A stretch of 64,000 nucleotides of DNA from Gibbula magus (taxonomy: Eukaryota; Mollusca; Gastropoda; Trochida; Trochidae). The stretch spans positions 47,878,130 to 47,942,129 of the forward strand of contig OW388297.1 in NCBI GenBank assembly GCA_936450465.1, read 5' to 3'. This document shows positions 33,253 through 44,322 of this stretch, one piece after another. The notes below the pieces were generated by a model. That model searched no databases, had not been told where the DNA came from, and saw only the letters and a list, made by a program, of their open reading frames with translations. Every line of letters begins with the position of its first letter. The stretch's first letter is position 1. Made by a program: the position numbers and the translations under genes.

Positions 33253-33826
33253 GTAAGTAGATTTTTCAAGATGATCTGTAGGCCTAATTGTAATGCAAGT
33301 TTTAGCCACAACAAGATATATAAATGTCAGTTATTTTTTTATCTTTGGAGTCCGTGATCATGATCAAATTTAAAGGATTTTTTAGATGATGTTGTTGTGA
33401 TGACATTGTTTGTTCAGTCTAGGCCTAACGGTTTCTAACTGCAGCAAGTTGAAGGAAACTCACGATTTGACAGCTCAATTTTGCCTTGATAAAACATTGC
33501 AACGATATTATTATGAATCAAACTGACTAAGATTGTTTATCGTGTACATTGAATAAACACAGTTATGAATTGTCACTGCGTCAGATTTACTTTATTTATC
33601 ATTGTTTGGAAACCGTCGTCTCTCAAACTTCTTCACATGTGACAATTTTCACCGGAAGTTTTCTCTCGCATCGACTGAATTTTTCCGTGGAGCCGTGTAA
33701 CACGAATAAACACTTTTATTACAAGTATTACATATCACTGTTGTGGATTTTTAATGTAGACCCTTTCTGTTGCATTTATATCGAAAATTCAGTTGTTGGA
33801 TAGATGTAATTGTCTGTTTTGATCGA

Positions 33827-33839
33827 AGGTCAAGGGTCA
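33827..33839 (+). promoter_or_regulatory. Nuclear-receptor DR1 element
   Basis: AGGTCAAGGGTCA is a perfect direct repeat with one-base spacing, the consensus for HNF4 and RXR-type receptors. A GGCCACATTTGTGGCC near-palindrome lies about 30 bases downstream. Function is inferred from motif only. Confidence 0.35.
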
Positions 33840-34291
33840 CGGCTTTCTGCGCGTGGGGGGGGCCACATTTGTGGCCGTCAGATGACAGGGGAGTGCAGTG
33901 ATGGGCCACAAATGAGGCCTAGAGCAGGCTGGATCTTAAATTAGGGAACCAAATGTTGTGATGATTGTAAACATTAGAATTTCTAATAAAAACATAAAAA
34001 TGGACAAGCTATTGTAGAACTGTTAAAAAGATTACATTGTATTAAAATGGTTCTCAAGTCATACATATAGACATTAAGTATATATATATTTGGAGTACTC
34101 TTGGATCCCTCTCCCTCCTCTGGATCCACCAATGATAGACAATGAAAGGATACAGAATCAAAAAGGGAATTATTTGATTTATAAATCCTGGAAGAATTGT
34201 TATTTGGAGTGCCAATTTATTGATTGCAACTTCTGAAGATCTGAATAGCGCTCTATCTGTATACACAAAATGGTTTACCTGTGTGTCCCAG

Positions 34292-34357
34292 AACGGAGGG
34301 TTGATGGGTGCATATTTCACAGAGAGACGGAGGGGAGATTCCTGGAACGGCTTGCAG
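34292..34357. other. Exon-like 66-bp segment, strand ambiguous
   Basis: On the + strand a strong acceptor (TTTACCTGTGTGTCCCAG) and a TTGCAG|GTAGAAG donor enclose exactly 66 bases. They are open in two frames; frame 0 reads NGGLMGAYFTERRRGDSWNG. Its phases do not fit between exons B and C, where a TGA would be met. On the minus strand the same DNA reads ESPLRLSVKYAPINPPFW before a CACACAG|GTAAACC donor. LSVKYAP is a sequence style typical of the last strand of Ig domains. The block is GC-richer than its surroundings. It may be an exon of a nested minus-strand gene, an alternative exon, or a relic. Confidence 0.3.
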
Positions 34358-34959
34358 GTAGAAGCGAGTGATTCACCCCTCTCAGGCAGTCACTCACCGG
34401 CCTTGTAACCATTTTCTTACTGTGAAGGAAAACTATATTTGTGTCTTGTTCACTCCATGGGATGTGAACACTTTTCATCTGTTGACTTGAAGAGCACTGT
34501 TAAGAAAGTGGGCGAGTAGAATAATGATTGTGTTTTATATATCCCTGCTTGTGTAATACAATTTGTGGTATGCCTATTATTTAATCTTTAGAACATGCAA
34601 TATAACTCTTGTTTTGGTTTTGCACTATATCTGGCTATAAAGAGATACTATTACAACACTATATCACTATATGAAATATTTCTATTTCATGTAATGGGAA
34701 GTTAGAGAAGCTTGAAACTATGATAAGGGCTTGGTTTGGTTTGTTTTAAATGTTTAATGCCTGTCTAGGTAGAATTAGCAATTTCATCACATGGATGCAA
34801 ATTTTCAAAGTTACACCATATGCACTGATCGTATTGATCGTGGTACAACTGTAGAGGCCCATTTATATAGATAGCTACTGTTTTATCCAATATTCATTTA
34901 ATTCATGGAATATGTTACTGCAATTACTTCATTTTAAATGGCAATGGCAATTAAAAATA

Positions 34960-36480
34960 TTAAAGATCCACAAACCCCGACCATATCACTTTTCGGTTTT
35001 TATTCAAGCATATTCCAAGACGACGAGGATTTCACTTGATATTTGTCAATTCAACCAATAAACACCTTTTATAACGCCTTTTTAGAACGCCGCTCAATTA
35101 CGCCTCATAAAACTTTAACCGAGAGCGAATTCCGCTTGCTTGGCCTTGTGACGTAATTACACAGGAGTCGTTTGGCGTCTAATGACAGAATCCACTAGAT
35201 TTAGCCTTACATAACTGCCTAAATAACATATTTACCTTTGTCCTTATACAACAAAATTACATATATACACGCCCCGTAAAACGTACTACAAATGGCAGCA
35301 GATGTCAACACTGTTTAGTACTGGATGTGACCATTGCGGGACCCGTAATTCTGCAATGTGTTTTGGAACAATTCTTATCGTTGCCCAATATGGCGACGGC
35401 CCGCGTGTCAGAAGATGAAGATGTTCAAACGTCACAGAGATCTATTACACATTTCATACGGATTATAACGGTGTTAACACGCCTCATTCATGTAGAATAA
35501 AAAAAGTTCACATTCGTCCTTATGCAAAATAACAAAATATATTTCAGTATTTTTGTTTATCAATGCAGCGATATGTAATAAGTGATGTAGTTGCGTTATT
35601 GACACTCTAACTAAGATAAATATTAAATAAGAGGGAAAATCTACACGACTGAACTATAGCCGGGGTAAAAAAAAATTTTAAAATTGAGAACCAAACAACA
35701 CATGTATACGCGGTCATGGTAGGTTGATCAAAGTTCTATAGTTCCAATACTTTCATTTGAAATTGGGAAAGATACATTTTCCATATTTTTATCCGAAATG
35801 ATTTAAACATTATTTTATTTCCACAAACATATGAATTGACCATCAAAAACTACATGTAATATAAAATGCAAGGCCTTTTATATAACATGCTAGGAAATGG
35901 TAGTGGTATTACACTGAATCTAAGTAATTGTAAATGTACACGACGATAGCCCGAATATGTTCTTCTAAAAAGTGTAAACCAGTAACATTGATGAAAATTA
36001 TAGGATTTTCTTAGTTGTAATGAAACTATTCTATTAGCAAAATAAAGTGACCATGAGAAATATTGACGCAGTAGATTTCAAGCTATAGACACTCTTCAAA
36101 CACAAAATTAACTAATAATGGCGTTTATGATATTAAAAAAATTGCATGATCTGTTTTATTTTTGAATTGTCAGTTATTCATTTCAAAACATATTGCAGCT
36201 TATAAGATAACATAACACTCCACTTGATTGGGAAAAGAAAAAATCTAAAATCAGCGGTTGAATATCGAAAAATGCTCCTAAAACTCCGAAATTACTCCCT
36301 ACGGACGCACAAATACCCATTCTATCGGAAACTTGTAATGTCAAAACGTTCTTATTATGTTTTAAACGAATTATCAACGAAAATCGACAAATCGCCTAAG
36401 GATTTCATTAAGCAACTCCTGTGTATGACGTCACATCGCTAACGAAGGTTATGCTACACTGAGGGCCCGCGGAAAACTGT
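34960..36480. other. GC/CpG-richer block, possible DNA-transposon remnant
   Basis: Starts at a TTAA followed by AGATCCACAAACCCCGACC, reminiscent of TTAA-flanked Kolobok-type ends. It contains CpG-rich segments, a YY1-like ATGGCGAC and ends near TGACGTCACA at 36426. No matching right terminus was found, so the boundaries and the transposon reading are tentative. Confidence 0.25.
35390..35500 (+). CDS. Small open frame, 36 codons
   Basis: ATG 35390 lies in AATATGGCGACGGC (G at +4). The frame encodes MATARVSEDEDVQTSQRSIT followed by a hydrophobic IRIITVL stretch and stops at 35500. The first half looks coding-like (acidic Ser-rich, GC-rich), but no family is recognised and no donor follows at a sensible place. 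It may be the start of a mobile-element gene. Confidence 0.2.
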   Translation: MATARVSEDEDVQTSQRSITHFIRIITVLTRLIHVE

Positions 36481-38167
36481 TTCAAGAATGAGATAATGAG
36501 GAGGCACAATTTACTCACTTTGAAGGGCTATATCTTGATAAGTAGGTGACGCTTCGAAATAATCGTTTGTGTTTTGCTTACTTGAAAGTATTGTCTATAT
36601 GAATAAACGAATTAACATCGAAAAAACAAAGAGATGATATTATCTTTAAAGAAAACGTTAGAAAGTTGCATTGGCAATTTCAAAGTTATCAGAGCTACAG
36701 CTATAAAATGGGTCTTATATGTAGGGTCCGCAACCCAAATTTTTCTAAATAACCCAGATTTTTTTTCTCATTTTTCCTGGTGTAATTGAGGTGTTTGTAA
36801 AACAAAATTAGAGTTATTTTAATATTAAGTTGAGAAATAGCAAAAATACAGGATTTTGAAATTTGGCCATGTTGGGTTGAAAATTGACATTTTGAAAACA
36901 ACTTGGGCCACTCCTATAAAAAACTGAAGAATTGATTTATGATGCTTTTTTTAGTTTGTATGAGTACAGTAACTATCAAACTACATATATGAACTGAAAT
37001 AAAAATTATTTTACATGTATTTTTGGTTTTCAGAGTCTCTTAAACTCCCTGGGGTGTGTAAAAAAACGAACGAACAACACACAATTTGTTGAACAGAAGA
37101 TGAATTTATTACAACAGAATTGAAATCTACCCATTAAAAGAATAAATAAGTTGTATGTAATATTTGAAATGAAAAACAGGCATGTTAATTTCTCTTAAAA
37201 TATTTTTTTTATCTTGTTTGGTGTTATGAGTCAAAATGTCAAACACTACACCTTCTAACAACAGAGACCTAGCACTGTAGAATACATCTCAAATTGATAC
37301 TTAATATCATTCTTCCAGATCTTAAACACAACATAACTTTGTAAGGATTTAATATCATTATTACTTACACTTTTAAACCTTTTATTGAATTTTAAAAACA
37401 TTAATCACCTCATCCGAAATTGAATGAACAATGGCTATGTCCTTACTCCAAAACTGGTATTTTTTGTAAAAAGAAAGACACACATCTTATTCAGTAAAAA
37501 ACTTAAAATACATGCATTAGCAGATAATTATTGCATGAGCAAAAAGAAAAATATATCAGTTTTTAAAAAATATTTTCTGGCATGAGCCTGGGGATATCTT
37601 TACTGAATTATATTTTAACATTGAAGGCGGCCTTGAAAAGTAAATAATTTAATAAACTTAAGGTTGTATTATTGAGAAATAATACAAATCTTGGAAGAGG
37701 TTATCAGACACTTTCACTATCAACTGCTTTTATAGTAAAACACTGAACTGAATAATATATCAATAAATTATCACATCTCTGTCACAAGATCTTCGGATAC
37801 AGCAACTAATTGCAACTTTGTCCATAATGTCGAATTTTAAATATAAATGTTCTGCTGTCAGTGGTCTTAAACTTAGACTCTGAAAAAGATATTATTCTGA
37901 AGATATCACCATGTTATTCAAAAATGAAAAGGAGCCTCTCTTTTCTGAAAATACCATTTCTCATACTGATTCCTTTTCAATATGAATAAAATGGTGGTGT
38001 TTTACGAACACATACTTTTCCAATAAGAAACTGCACCAACAAAATATATTCACCTATAATAAATACGATGGAGATTTAAATAAATAAAACAAATCACTTC
38101 TGGTCTTCACAAAGTATTCTCATACAGTAAATCTGCCATCAGTACTGAAGGAATGTCATATTAGTGA
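36481..38167. other. AT-rich stretch, possible 3' UTR on the minus strand
   Basis: No coding-like frame. A minus-strand AATAAA lies near 37108-37113 (TTTATT on +) and could end a transcript whose last coding part is at 38168-38322. Otherwise nothing is seen. Confidence 0.3.
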
Positions 38168-38322
38168 TTAATCCAACAAATCTAGCTGTTTTGGTGGAGT
38201 GGATCTCAAGTCACGGGTCAAAAGAAAAGGAAGAATCCCAAATGCGATTTGACGCAAAGGTGTGTTGTGCAAGCCAATAATTTTACAAGTCAAGGAGGAA
38301 TTCCAGCTTACAGGATTCACAC
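38168..38322 (-). CDS. Possible terminal exon on the minus strand
   Basis: On the minus strand an excellent pyrimidine tract (TTTTTCTTTTCTTTGCAG) precedes base 38322. The following frame, entered with one base from a previous exon, encodes 51 codons including SWNSSLTCKIIGLHNTPLRQ and FLLTRDLRSTPPKQLDLLD, then TAA at 38168. GC content is above the surrounding level, and a long AT-rich stretch with AATAAA follows as a potential 3' UTR. No upstream exon of such a gene was identified, and I do not recognise the family. It could be a gene nested in the intron, part of a mobile element or chance. Confidence 0.33.
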
Positions 38323-39367
38323 CTGCAAAGAAAAGAAAAATTGAAAATTTATTTTCTTGTTTTTGATTTAATGCAAATGATTCAAGAATGATAAAAAGAA
38401 CTTTATACAAATTATTTATTTGCATATCTAAAAAGAAACACAAATTAGGAACACATTATTTTATGGTTATTTACAGTAAGTAATTTTTAGATATAATCCA
38501 ATATATCAGTATCATACAAATAACAATGAGAGTCTAGAAGAAATTGATCCTTAATAAATTTAATATTTAATATTAATAACAATGTTTTTTTTATTCTGTT
38601 GATATAATAAGGGGAAAATACAAAGTGTTTCTATTCATTTTGTGAAGTTTGGCAAACCTTAAAATGATTTAGAATGAAAAAAAGGTGTTAAAAATAAAGT
38701 CATTAGAAAAACTGTGAATATGTCAAAAAAGTAATATCGACAGTTCAAAAATTAATCTGTGATGCATGAATGTCATAAAAAGAGAAAACTAAATAGTTGT
38801 ATCCAATTAATGCTTCATTTTACTTGGTTTCTTCCAAAATACCAACAGAACAAGGCAGAAACTTGCTTGTTAGAACAAGGGGCAAGGGAGGTAACTCTAA
38901 TTTTTCACATTTTAAAAAACTTTTACGTAATTTTTTAACACTTTGTCAAGGTTGTAATTTTTTTTCAAAATGTGTTTTAGACTATAAAAAATATCAACTT
39001 TGCGAATATTACTAAATATTTCTGTTATTTGCACAGGAAAATATTTTTTCGAACATGTCAATTTTCACTCACCTCGATTACCCGCTGAAAGTTGCTCCAA
39101 AAATTATTTTATGTGTTATTCGTCATCAACAATGCCTCTAGTCCATGAATATGCAAAAAAAATTGTGAAAAACGTCACAGAAATAAGCGTAAAACCGCGT
39201 AACACAGCACCGGTGTTAGTGACCCCAGTTTCTCTCTGCTTCTAAAGATAGCTACAGCAGCGCCGCTGACGGGTGTTGCGGTGCCTATTATATGTTGGAG
39301 GTACCAACTTTACAAATAATACCAATGTATGTTTCCATGGTATATCACAGTATGCAAGTAGGTATGT
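38323..39367. other. Gene-free AT-rich stretch
   Basis: Open frames of 72-82 codons are present on +, but they are Lys/Phe/Asn-rich and without splice context. No repeat was recognised. Confidence 0.45.
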
Positions 39368-39611
39368 ATGTAGCTCAGTTGGTAGAGTGTTCGCTCATCA
39401 CCTGGAAGAACGGTTTTAGATTTTTAGTCTCGTCATACCAAAGGATGTTAACAGATGGGAGTTGTTGCTTTCTTGCTTGGCACTCAGCATTATGAGGATA
39501 GAACAATAAGAAAGCTTTAACTGGCGCTGCACTGTGGCAGCCTGAAGCAAAATGCACAAACCAAATTTGCAATGTACATTGTATTGTGGACTATAAAGTT
39601 ATTATTATTAA
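39368..39611 (+). mobile_element. tRNA-derived SINE, second family
   Basis: The head TGTAGCTCAGTTGGTAGAGT is a near-perfect tRNA D-arm/A-box. The B box is degenerate (CGGTTTTAGATTTTT). The 3' part (GCAATGTACATTGTATTGTG, CTATAAAG) ends in an ATT trinucleotide run, a typical LINE-mobilised tail. Unrelated in body to the 12456 family. Confidence 0.7.
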
Positions 39612-40165
39612 GTGAAAGTGTTCTGTGAGGTAGATGACCAGAGCTTCATACTGTATTCCTGTATATTCTTGAGTCCCACTGATTGCTAAAGGTATATATA
39701 CTTGCCAGAATATACCAGGTAGATTCCACTCCCCTCTTGTATTGTATGGGTTTTCTATGAGCCGGTTGATAGGCATGTTGTCAAGGAGAGAAGGTACAAG
39801 CATTGTTTAGGTATCAGCAGGAAAACATCCTACCCTTCTTGCAGATCGAGCTGCTAGTTTGTACTGGGACAAGTTTCAGTTGCTGGCAAGGAAGTGAGGG
39901 GATTAGTTACCTCAATGTCTTGCACATCTGTTGAGAGCTTCATGGATGGCATTGAATTGAACCTGATGAGAGGGATTGTGTAAAGTGGTGGTTACAGAAA
40001 TAGAGGAGTCGGGGAGACGAATCCCTTTGCACATGGCCACCTGATCGCCTCCATAAGCATTCTAATTATATTTCTGGTTGGAACATCACTGCCAGCTTTT
40101 TTTTGGTCTGACTTGTTAGCGGAATATTCCAGATTGGACTAATGTTGAGTTGTGCTCTCTTGCAG

Positions 40166-40581
40166 GCTGTCAAAGGAATCTGAAGCAGACGACAAGTCTG
40201 TCACGTCTGCTCACAAGGATCAGACGCAATCCTTGGATGTAACCGAAGGGGACAACCATTTGGAGGTGAATATCGTGCTCGAAGCTACGGAATCAACAGG
40301 TGGTTCAGACAAAGAGGATACCCTAATGCGAAGATCATCGCATATTCGTCGACATGCAGAAATGGATTCCAGTGATGCAAGCCGGGCAGAAAGGCGAAGG
40401 AGGTTTATTACGAGGAATACGGAAGCGGTGAAAGATTCGGACAGCATCGTGTCAACAGAGAGTGAAAGTGTGTTCGAGACGGCACCTTCTGCTCCTTCAA
40501 GCACGGAGCCAGTCAGGCGGAAAGTTCGCAAGGACAAGAGTTCCCTTCGGAAGTCCAGCCTCAACAAAACTGATGATGACA
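40166..40581 (+). CDS. Exon C of the charged disordered protein
   Basis: Entered through a strong acceptor (TGCTCTCTTGCAG) in phase 2, matching exon B. The donor GACA|GTAAGT at 40582 leaves one base, so the exon exits in phase 1. It encodes 138 codons of the same style as exon B: LSKESEADDKSVTSAHKDQT, a basic RRSSHIRRHAEM, SRAERRRRFITRNTEA, an acidic/Ser tract (STESESVFETAPSAPSSTEP) and RRKVRKDKSSLRKSSLNK. No folded domain. The antisense open frame is a shadow. Together exons A (from ATG 12040), B and C encode about 923 codons, and the C-terminal part of the protein is not identified in this window. Confidence 0.88.
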
Positions 40582-41208
40582 GTAAGTGCATCTTATACTT
40601 TCTTTATATCAAATATAATAATGAAGGCATTCAGAACCTATTTGCATACAAGCCTATAACGATTTTTGCTGTAAATCTTTGTTTCATGCACTTATATTTT
40701 TACTGAATAATCAGAAAAGTTAAGAATTTTATGCACCTGTTTTGATATATAATAGTGAACACTAATTTTAATATTAGGCGCTCCAAGGCTTGTTTTATTC
40801 ATCAAACTTTTTTAATTGTGAGACAGAGGATGAATCATATTTTAGGTTTCTTCATCTGTATGTTGTGTGACCTTACAGTAATAATTGTAAATTGATTTAC
40901 TTTTAAACAGACTATTGATATGAAACTAAATGTTTGATAATATTCAAGAAAACAATCTGTTGGTATGGACAGAAAAAAACTTTATATCAGTTACATAATG
41001 AGATTAGACCTTAATAGCCCTTAATCTCCAATAGCCTTGTATGAAGTATATTTTGGGGAGATATTTACTGTAACGAGGAACTGAGGTCTCTGTTACTTAT
41101 ATTGAGAGGTAAATGTTCCATGACCTTGTAGGAACTACATTTACCAGTTGCGTTGCGGAACCGTCATGGTCTATTTAACACGAGGCACTGCAGAGTAATT
41201 ATTTGCAG

Positions 41209-41261
41209 ATGCAAGTCAGGACGAAACCTTCGCTTGGGTCTCAAATCTCTCCTCCATCTAG
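41209..41261 (+). CDS. Candidate alternative terminal exon
   Basis: Acceptor AATTATTTGCAG at 41208. Joined to the single leftover base of exon C, it reads N-ASQDETFAWVSNLSSI and then TAG at 41259-41261. An ATTAAA variant poly(A) signal occurs at 41369. The phase fits, but an open run of 17 codons is common by chance and the pyrimidine tract is modest. If real, the gene would end as a wholly disordered protein of about 940 residues. Confidence 0.25.
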
Positions 41262-42832
41262 AGAAGAGCTATCTAAACATAGTTTAGCAGATACTCTGCC
41301 AAAATGTCAACGTGTTTTGTAACTTATCACCCAAATAACAGTTTTATGGAATCTACTCAAAACCATGCATTAAATTAAAGCTTTTTAGTATAATACAAGA
41401 AATGGTACTGATGACATTTATAAGCACTAATCTTGTGCTCATATATGTTAGCTTCCTGAAGTAATGTTGCAGCTTGTAATCAAACAAGTCATCTTCCAAG
41501 TGTTTCACTGCTTAATGTATTGCCTCATTTCTTTGTTTTGTTGAGTACCAGCATTCCTGCATTCTGATCTTGCAGCATGCTTTCCTCACCGACATGCTGT
41601 GGTTAGGTATCTAGTCGGTGATAGGCAGGGTGAATGTCTCACTCCCTCTGTTTTCTGTATAAGTGTGCTGCGGTTTGAGGTTTGAATCCATCCAATAGCT
41701 TGCCAACTTTATCTGGAGCAGAATAAGTCGGAGAAATATGCTGTATAAGTCGGTTTTGCAATGTTCCATTTTAACTTCTAAATTCTGTGAAGTATCATGC
41801 ATAGTACATTGCTAAGCAGGCTTCACCACAATTGTGTTGCAGACTTTCTCCCTGTGATCACACTTAACTGCCACTGTGATACTGATGAAAAAGTGTTGAA
41901 TGCATTGTTAAATCATCCAATCAGTTCACTATTATATGTACCTCCACACTGGAGTTCTGTCTGTGATCAGAATAAAAAGATTGTCACTGTTCTTCTTTAC
42001 TAAACTCAGCTAGAGTGATTACTTTTGACCATGATATCATGGATTTATCACTTTGATATCTAAGATCTGATTGATAAAACCTGACAAGTAAAAAAAATCC
42101 AAAATGGATTACTTTCACAACAATTCATCATGAGGTCTTATTTTACTTTGTTCAGACATACTTAAAAGCATTACACAATTCAATTAAACATACAATCTTT
42201 TCATTTCAAACATTTTCAATATCAGCAAATTATGAACACCAATCATATCTGTTAACTAATATTGCAAATCAGGTGTACACTGTATGTTGTTCAGAGAACC
42301 AAGAATCAAAGAATCCCCAGTAAAATCCTTCCCTATTGTCATCACCCTTCAAACTTAATCCCCCAACCCAGTGTAAGACTATGAGATATAGGCACTTATT
42401 CCAGTATTTCAGACATCTGTACTCAGTATGTATAGTGACAGGTCAGGCAAAGCATTCCTAATAAATCTTCAGTACAAATAACACCAGGATTAGTCTGTAT
42501 CAGTTCAACAGTCACTCTCGCTCGCATAATACAATTAATATTCCAAAAATATGATATTAATGATACGGAAACACACTTGGTAAATAATCTCTATGTATTA
42601 GTTCAACAGTCGCTCTCAGTATCAAATTGATGAAAATAATGACCAAATTAAAAAATGAAAATTTGATGTAAAAAAGAAGGCTTTAGATTTCATTTTTTTC
42701 AGAAGAGCTGTTTGACTAAAAAGAGATTGTTTCACTTTGGCTTTTTTAAACATGAGGATCTAGACTATCTGTGCTATAGATCTAAACTTATCCTAACCTT
42801 TGGTTTTAACGTGAATCAACTGAAAAGTGATA
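41262..42832. other. Non-genic stretch with one decayed SINE
   Basis: Apart from the SINE relic at 41660-41900, this is AT-rich single-copy sequence without exon-like frames. Confidence 0.45.
41660..41900 (+). mobile_element. Decayed SINE
   Basis: A B-box-like GGTTTGAATCC (from about 41679) is followed by a diverged body and GTTGCAGACTTTCTCCCTGT near 41836, all collinear with the 12456 family. Ends are not definable. Confidence 0.5.
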
Positions 42833-43080
42833 TTAAAGGAGAATATTAGAGAAAAACTTTGTTTTAACATGTTTAACAGTATTGTTTAAGACAAAGTGTG
42901 TAATTTTTTTTTATTAAAATGCAACATTTTATGTAGAAACGTTGAAAAAACGTTTTCGGTGCGAGTCGTTTTCCGGAAATCCCCGAGAGTTAATCAGGCT
43001 GGCAGCAGTCACGTGATATGATGTCAAAGATGCTCTCCCGCGCGCTGAGCCAGTGTATTTTCTACGTTCGTAGTGTTGTC

Positions 43081-43179
43081 ATGGCTTTCTCGGATAGCGA
43101 TGGCAGCGTTGATTTTCAACCATCTGACATAAATAACATCCGTCCTTATCAGTATGAACCTATTGTGAATCAACATTGA
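43081..43179 (+). pseudogene. Decayed N-terminal fragment of a mobile-element protein
   Basis: ATG 43081 opens 32 codons beginning MAFSDSDGSVDFQPSD and containing IRPYQYEPI before a stop at 43177-43179. Acidic Ser-rich starts followed by RPYQYEP or RPYQFEP are typical, as I recall, of a large invertebrate family carrying a P2X7-type cytoplasmic Cys-rich domain. Coding-like sequence (SSEDAL, RVGNTD) continues downstream in another frame with stops, so the copy appears frameshifted and dead. No Cys-rich domain remains. Family assignment is from memory and moderate. Confidence 0.4.
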
Positions 43180-43678
43180 GTTGAACACCAGGAATCAAGT
43201 GAGGATGCGCTTTAAGAACTAAACAGTGAGAGAGTTGGAAATACAGATTTGTACGTAGGGACTCTTACGTTACAATTTCACAATAAGTGGATTATGCCGT
43301 ACATTAAATAGTTATTGTCTACATGTAGATAACATGGGTGTCAACAACTTATATGTAGTTAATTAAAATATGTTACTACAAATTATACTGCTTTATTCGT
43401 ATATATATATACTGTACCGCTGAAGTAACCAGTTGCACAGGACAAAATGAACCATCTTGATTTTCGATTATTCAAATCATGTTTGCTTTAAAAACGTATT
43501 GATATTAAATATTATTATTATTTAGATCTCACGTACAAACCACTGTTCAATCCTAATCAAGTAAGATAGACAGTAAGATCTACACATAGCTATGTGAGAG
43601 ATTTGGTAGTCACGAAAACCGGACTAACACGATAATAAGGAACTCGCGATATTAGAAGCTTGTAATAACGTAGTGTAA

Positions 43679-44087
43679 AGCCCTGTTTATACGGCGAACT
43701 TTGCAGTGCACATATGTAATATTGCTTATGGTAGTAATATACGCATGTTAGTCATAGTAAATTTACTATGCGTTCATGCGTGTTTAATTTCTGCCTAAGA
43801 AAATGGGATTCCAACTCTTTTAATATATGAATAGAGAATTTCTAAAATATGTCAATTAATATTATTAGATGTAAACTAAATAAATGACATTAAATTAAAT
43901 CTGCCAACATTGGTTTGACTTTGTCGCCCTAATTATAATGAAAATCGAAAAGTCAGATAGATTTCGAAGTTCATCGCATGCAAGAAGGAGATTATCCTAT
44001 AAAGAGAATTTGAAAAACAATATTAATGATAGTAATTTAAATAGTAATGATTTACTCAAATGCAAACGCTTGCCGTATAAACAGGGC
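43679..44087. mobile_element. Nested MITE, Harbinger-like
   Basis: AGCCCTGTTTATACGGC (43679-43695) and GCCGTATAAACAGGGCT (44072-44088) are perfect 17-bp inverted repeats. TAA stands on both sides if the right edge is placed at 44087. A TWA duplication is the hallmark of PIF/Harbinger elements. The interior is AT-rich and non-coding. It sits inside the Kolobok-like element and so inserted later. Confidence 0.75.
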
Positions 44088-44322
44088 TAACTATTTGACC
44101 GAGTTGGGGGTTGGTGGAGTGTAATATAGGCGACAGATATCATTTTAGCGTTGAATATCACTATAGTTTTCAAATGATTTATAACCAGGAAATATTGTTT
44201 GTGTGTCTGACAATGCCATTTGAGCTGCAACGTTGGTCATACTAAATTGAAATTAATCTAATACAGTTATTAGCCAATGACAAATAATTATACAACTGTG
44301 TACTAAGTTTTACACATTCCCA

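Larger units (their letters stand above)
17263..40165 (+). other. Large intron between exons B and C
   Basis: 22.9 kb from GTGAGT to a TGCTCTCTTGCAG acceptor, phase 2 on both sides, so exons B and C join directly through a GCG Ala codon. It holds most mobile and tandem elements of the window and several candidate alternative exons. Stretches at about 19.7-22.1 kb and 28.8-29.3 kb show nothing convincing beyond the entries given. Confidence 0.7.

Noticed and set aside
34960..36480. Complete second Kolobok-like element
   Set aside because: Only a left-end resemblance at TTAA was found. No complementary right end could be located, so it is listed only as a tentative block.
40220..40591. 123-codon minus-strand frame over exon C
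   Set aside because: Shadow of exon C. It has no splice sites of its own.
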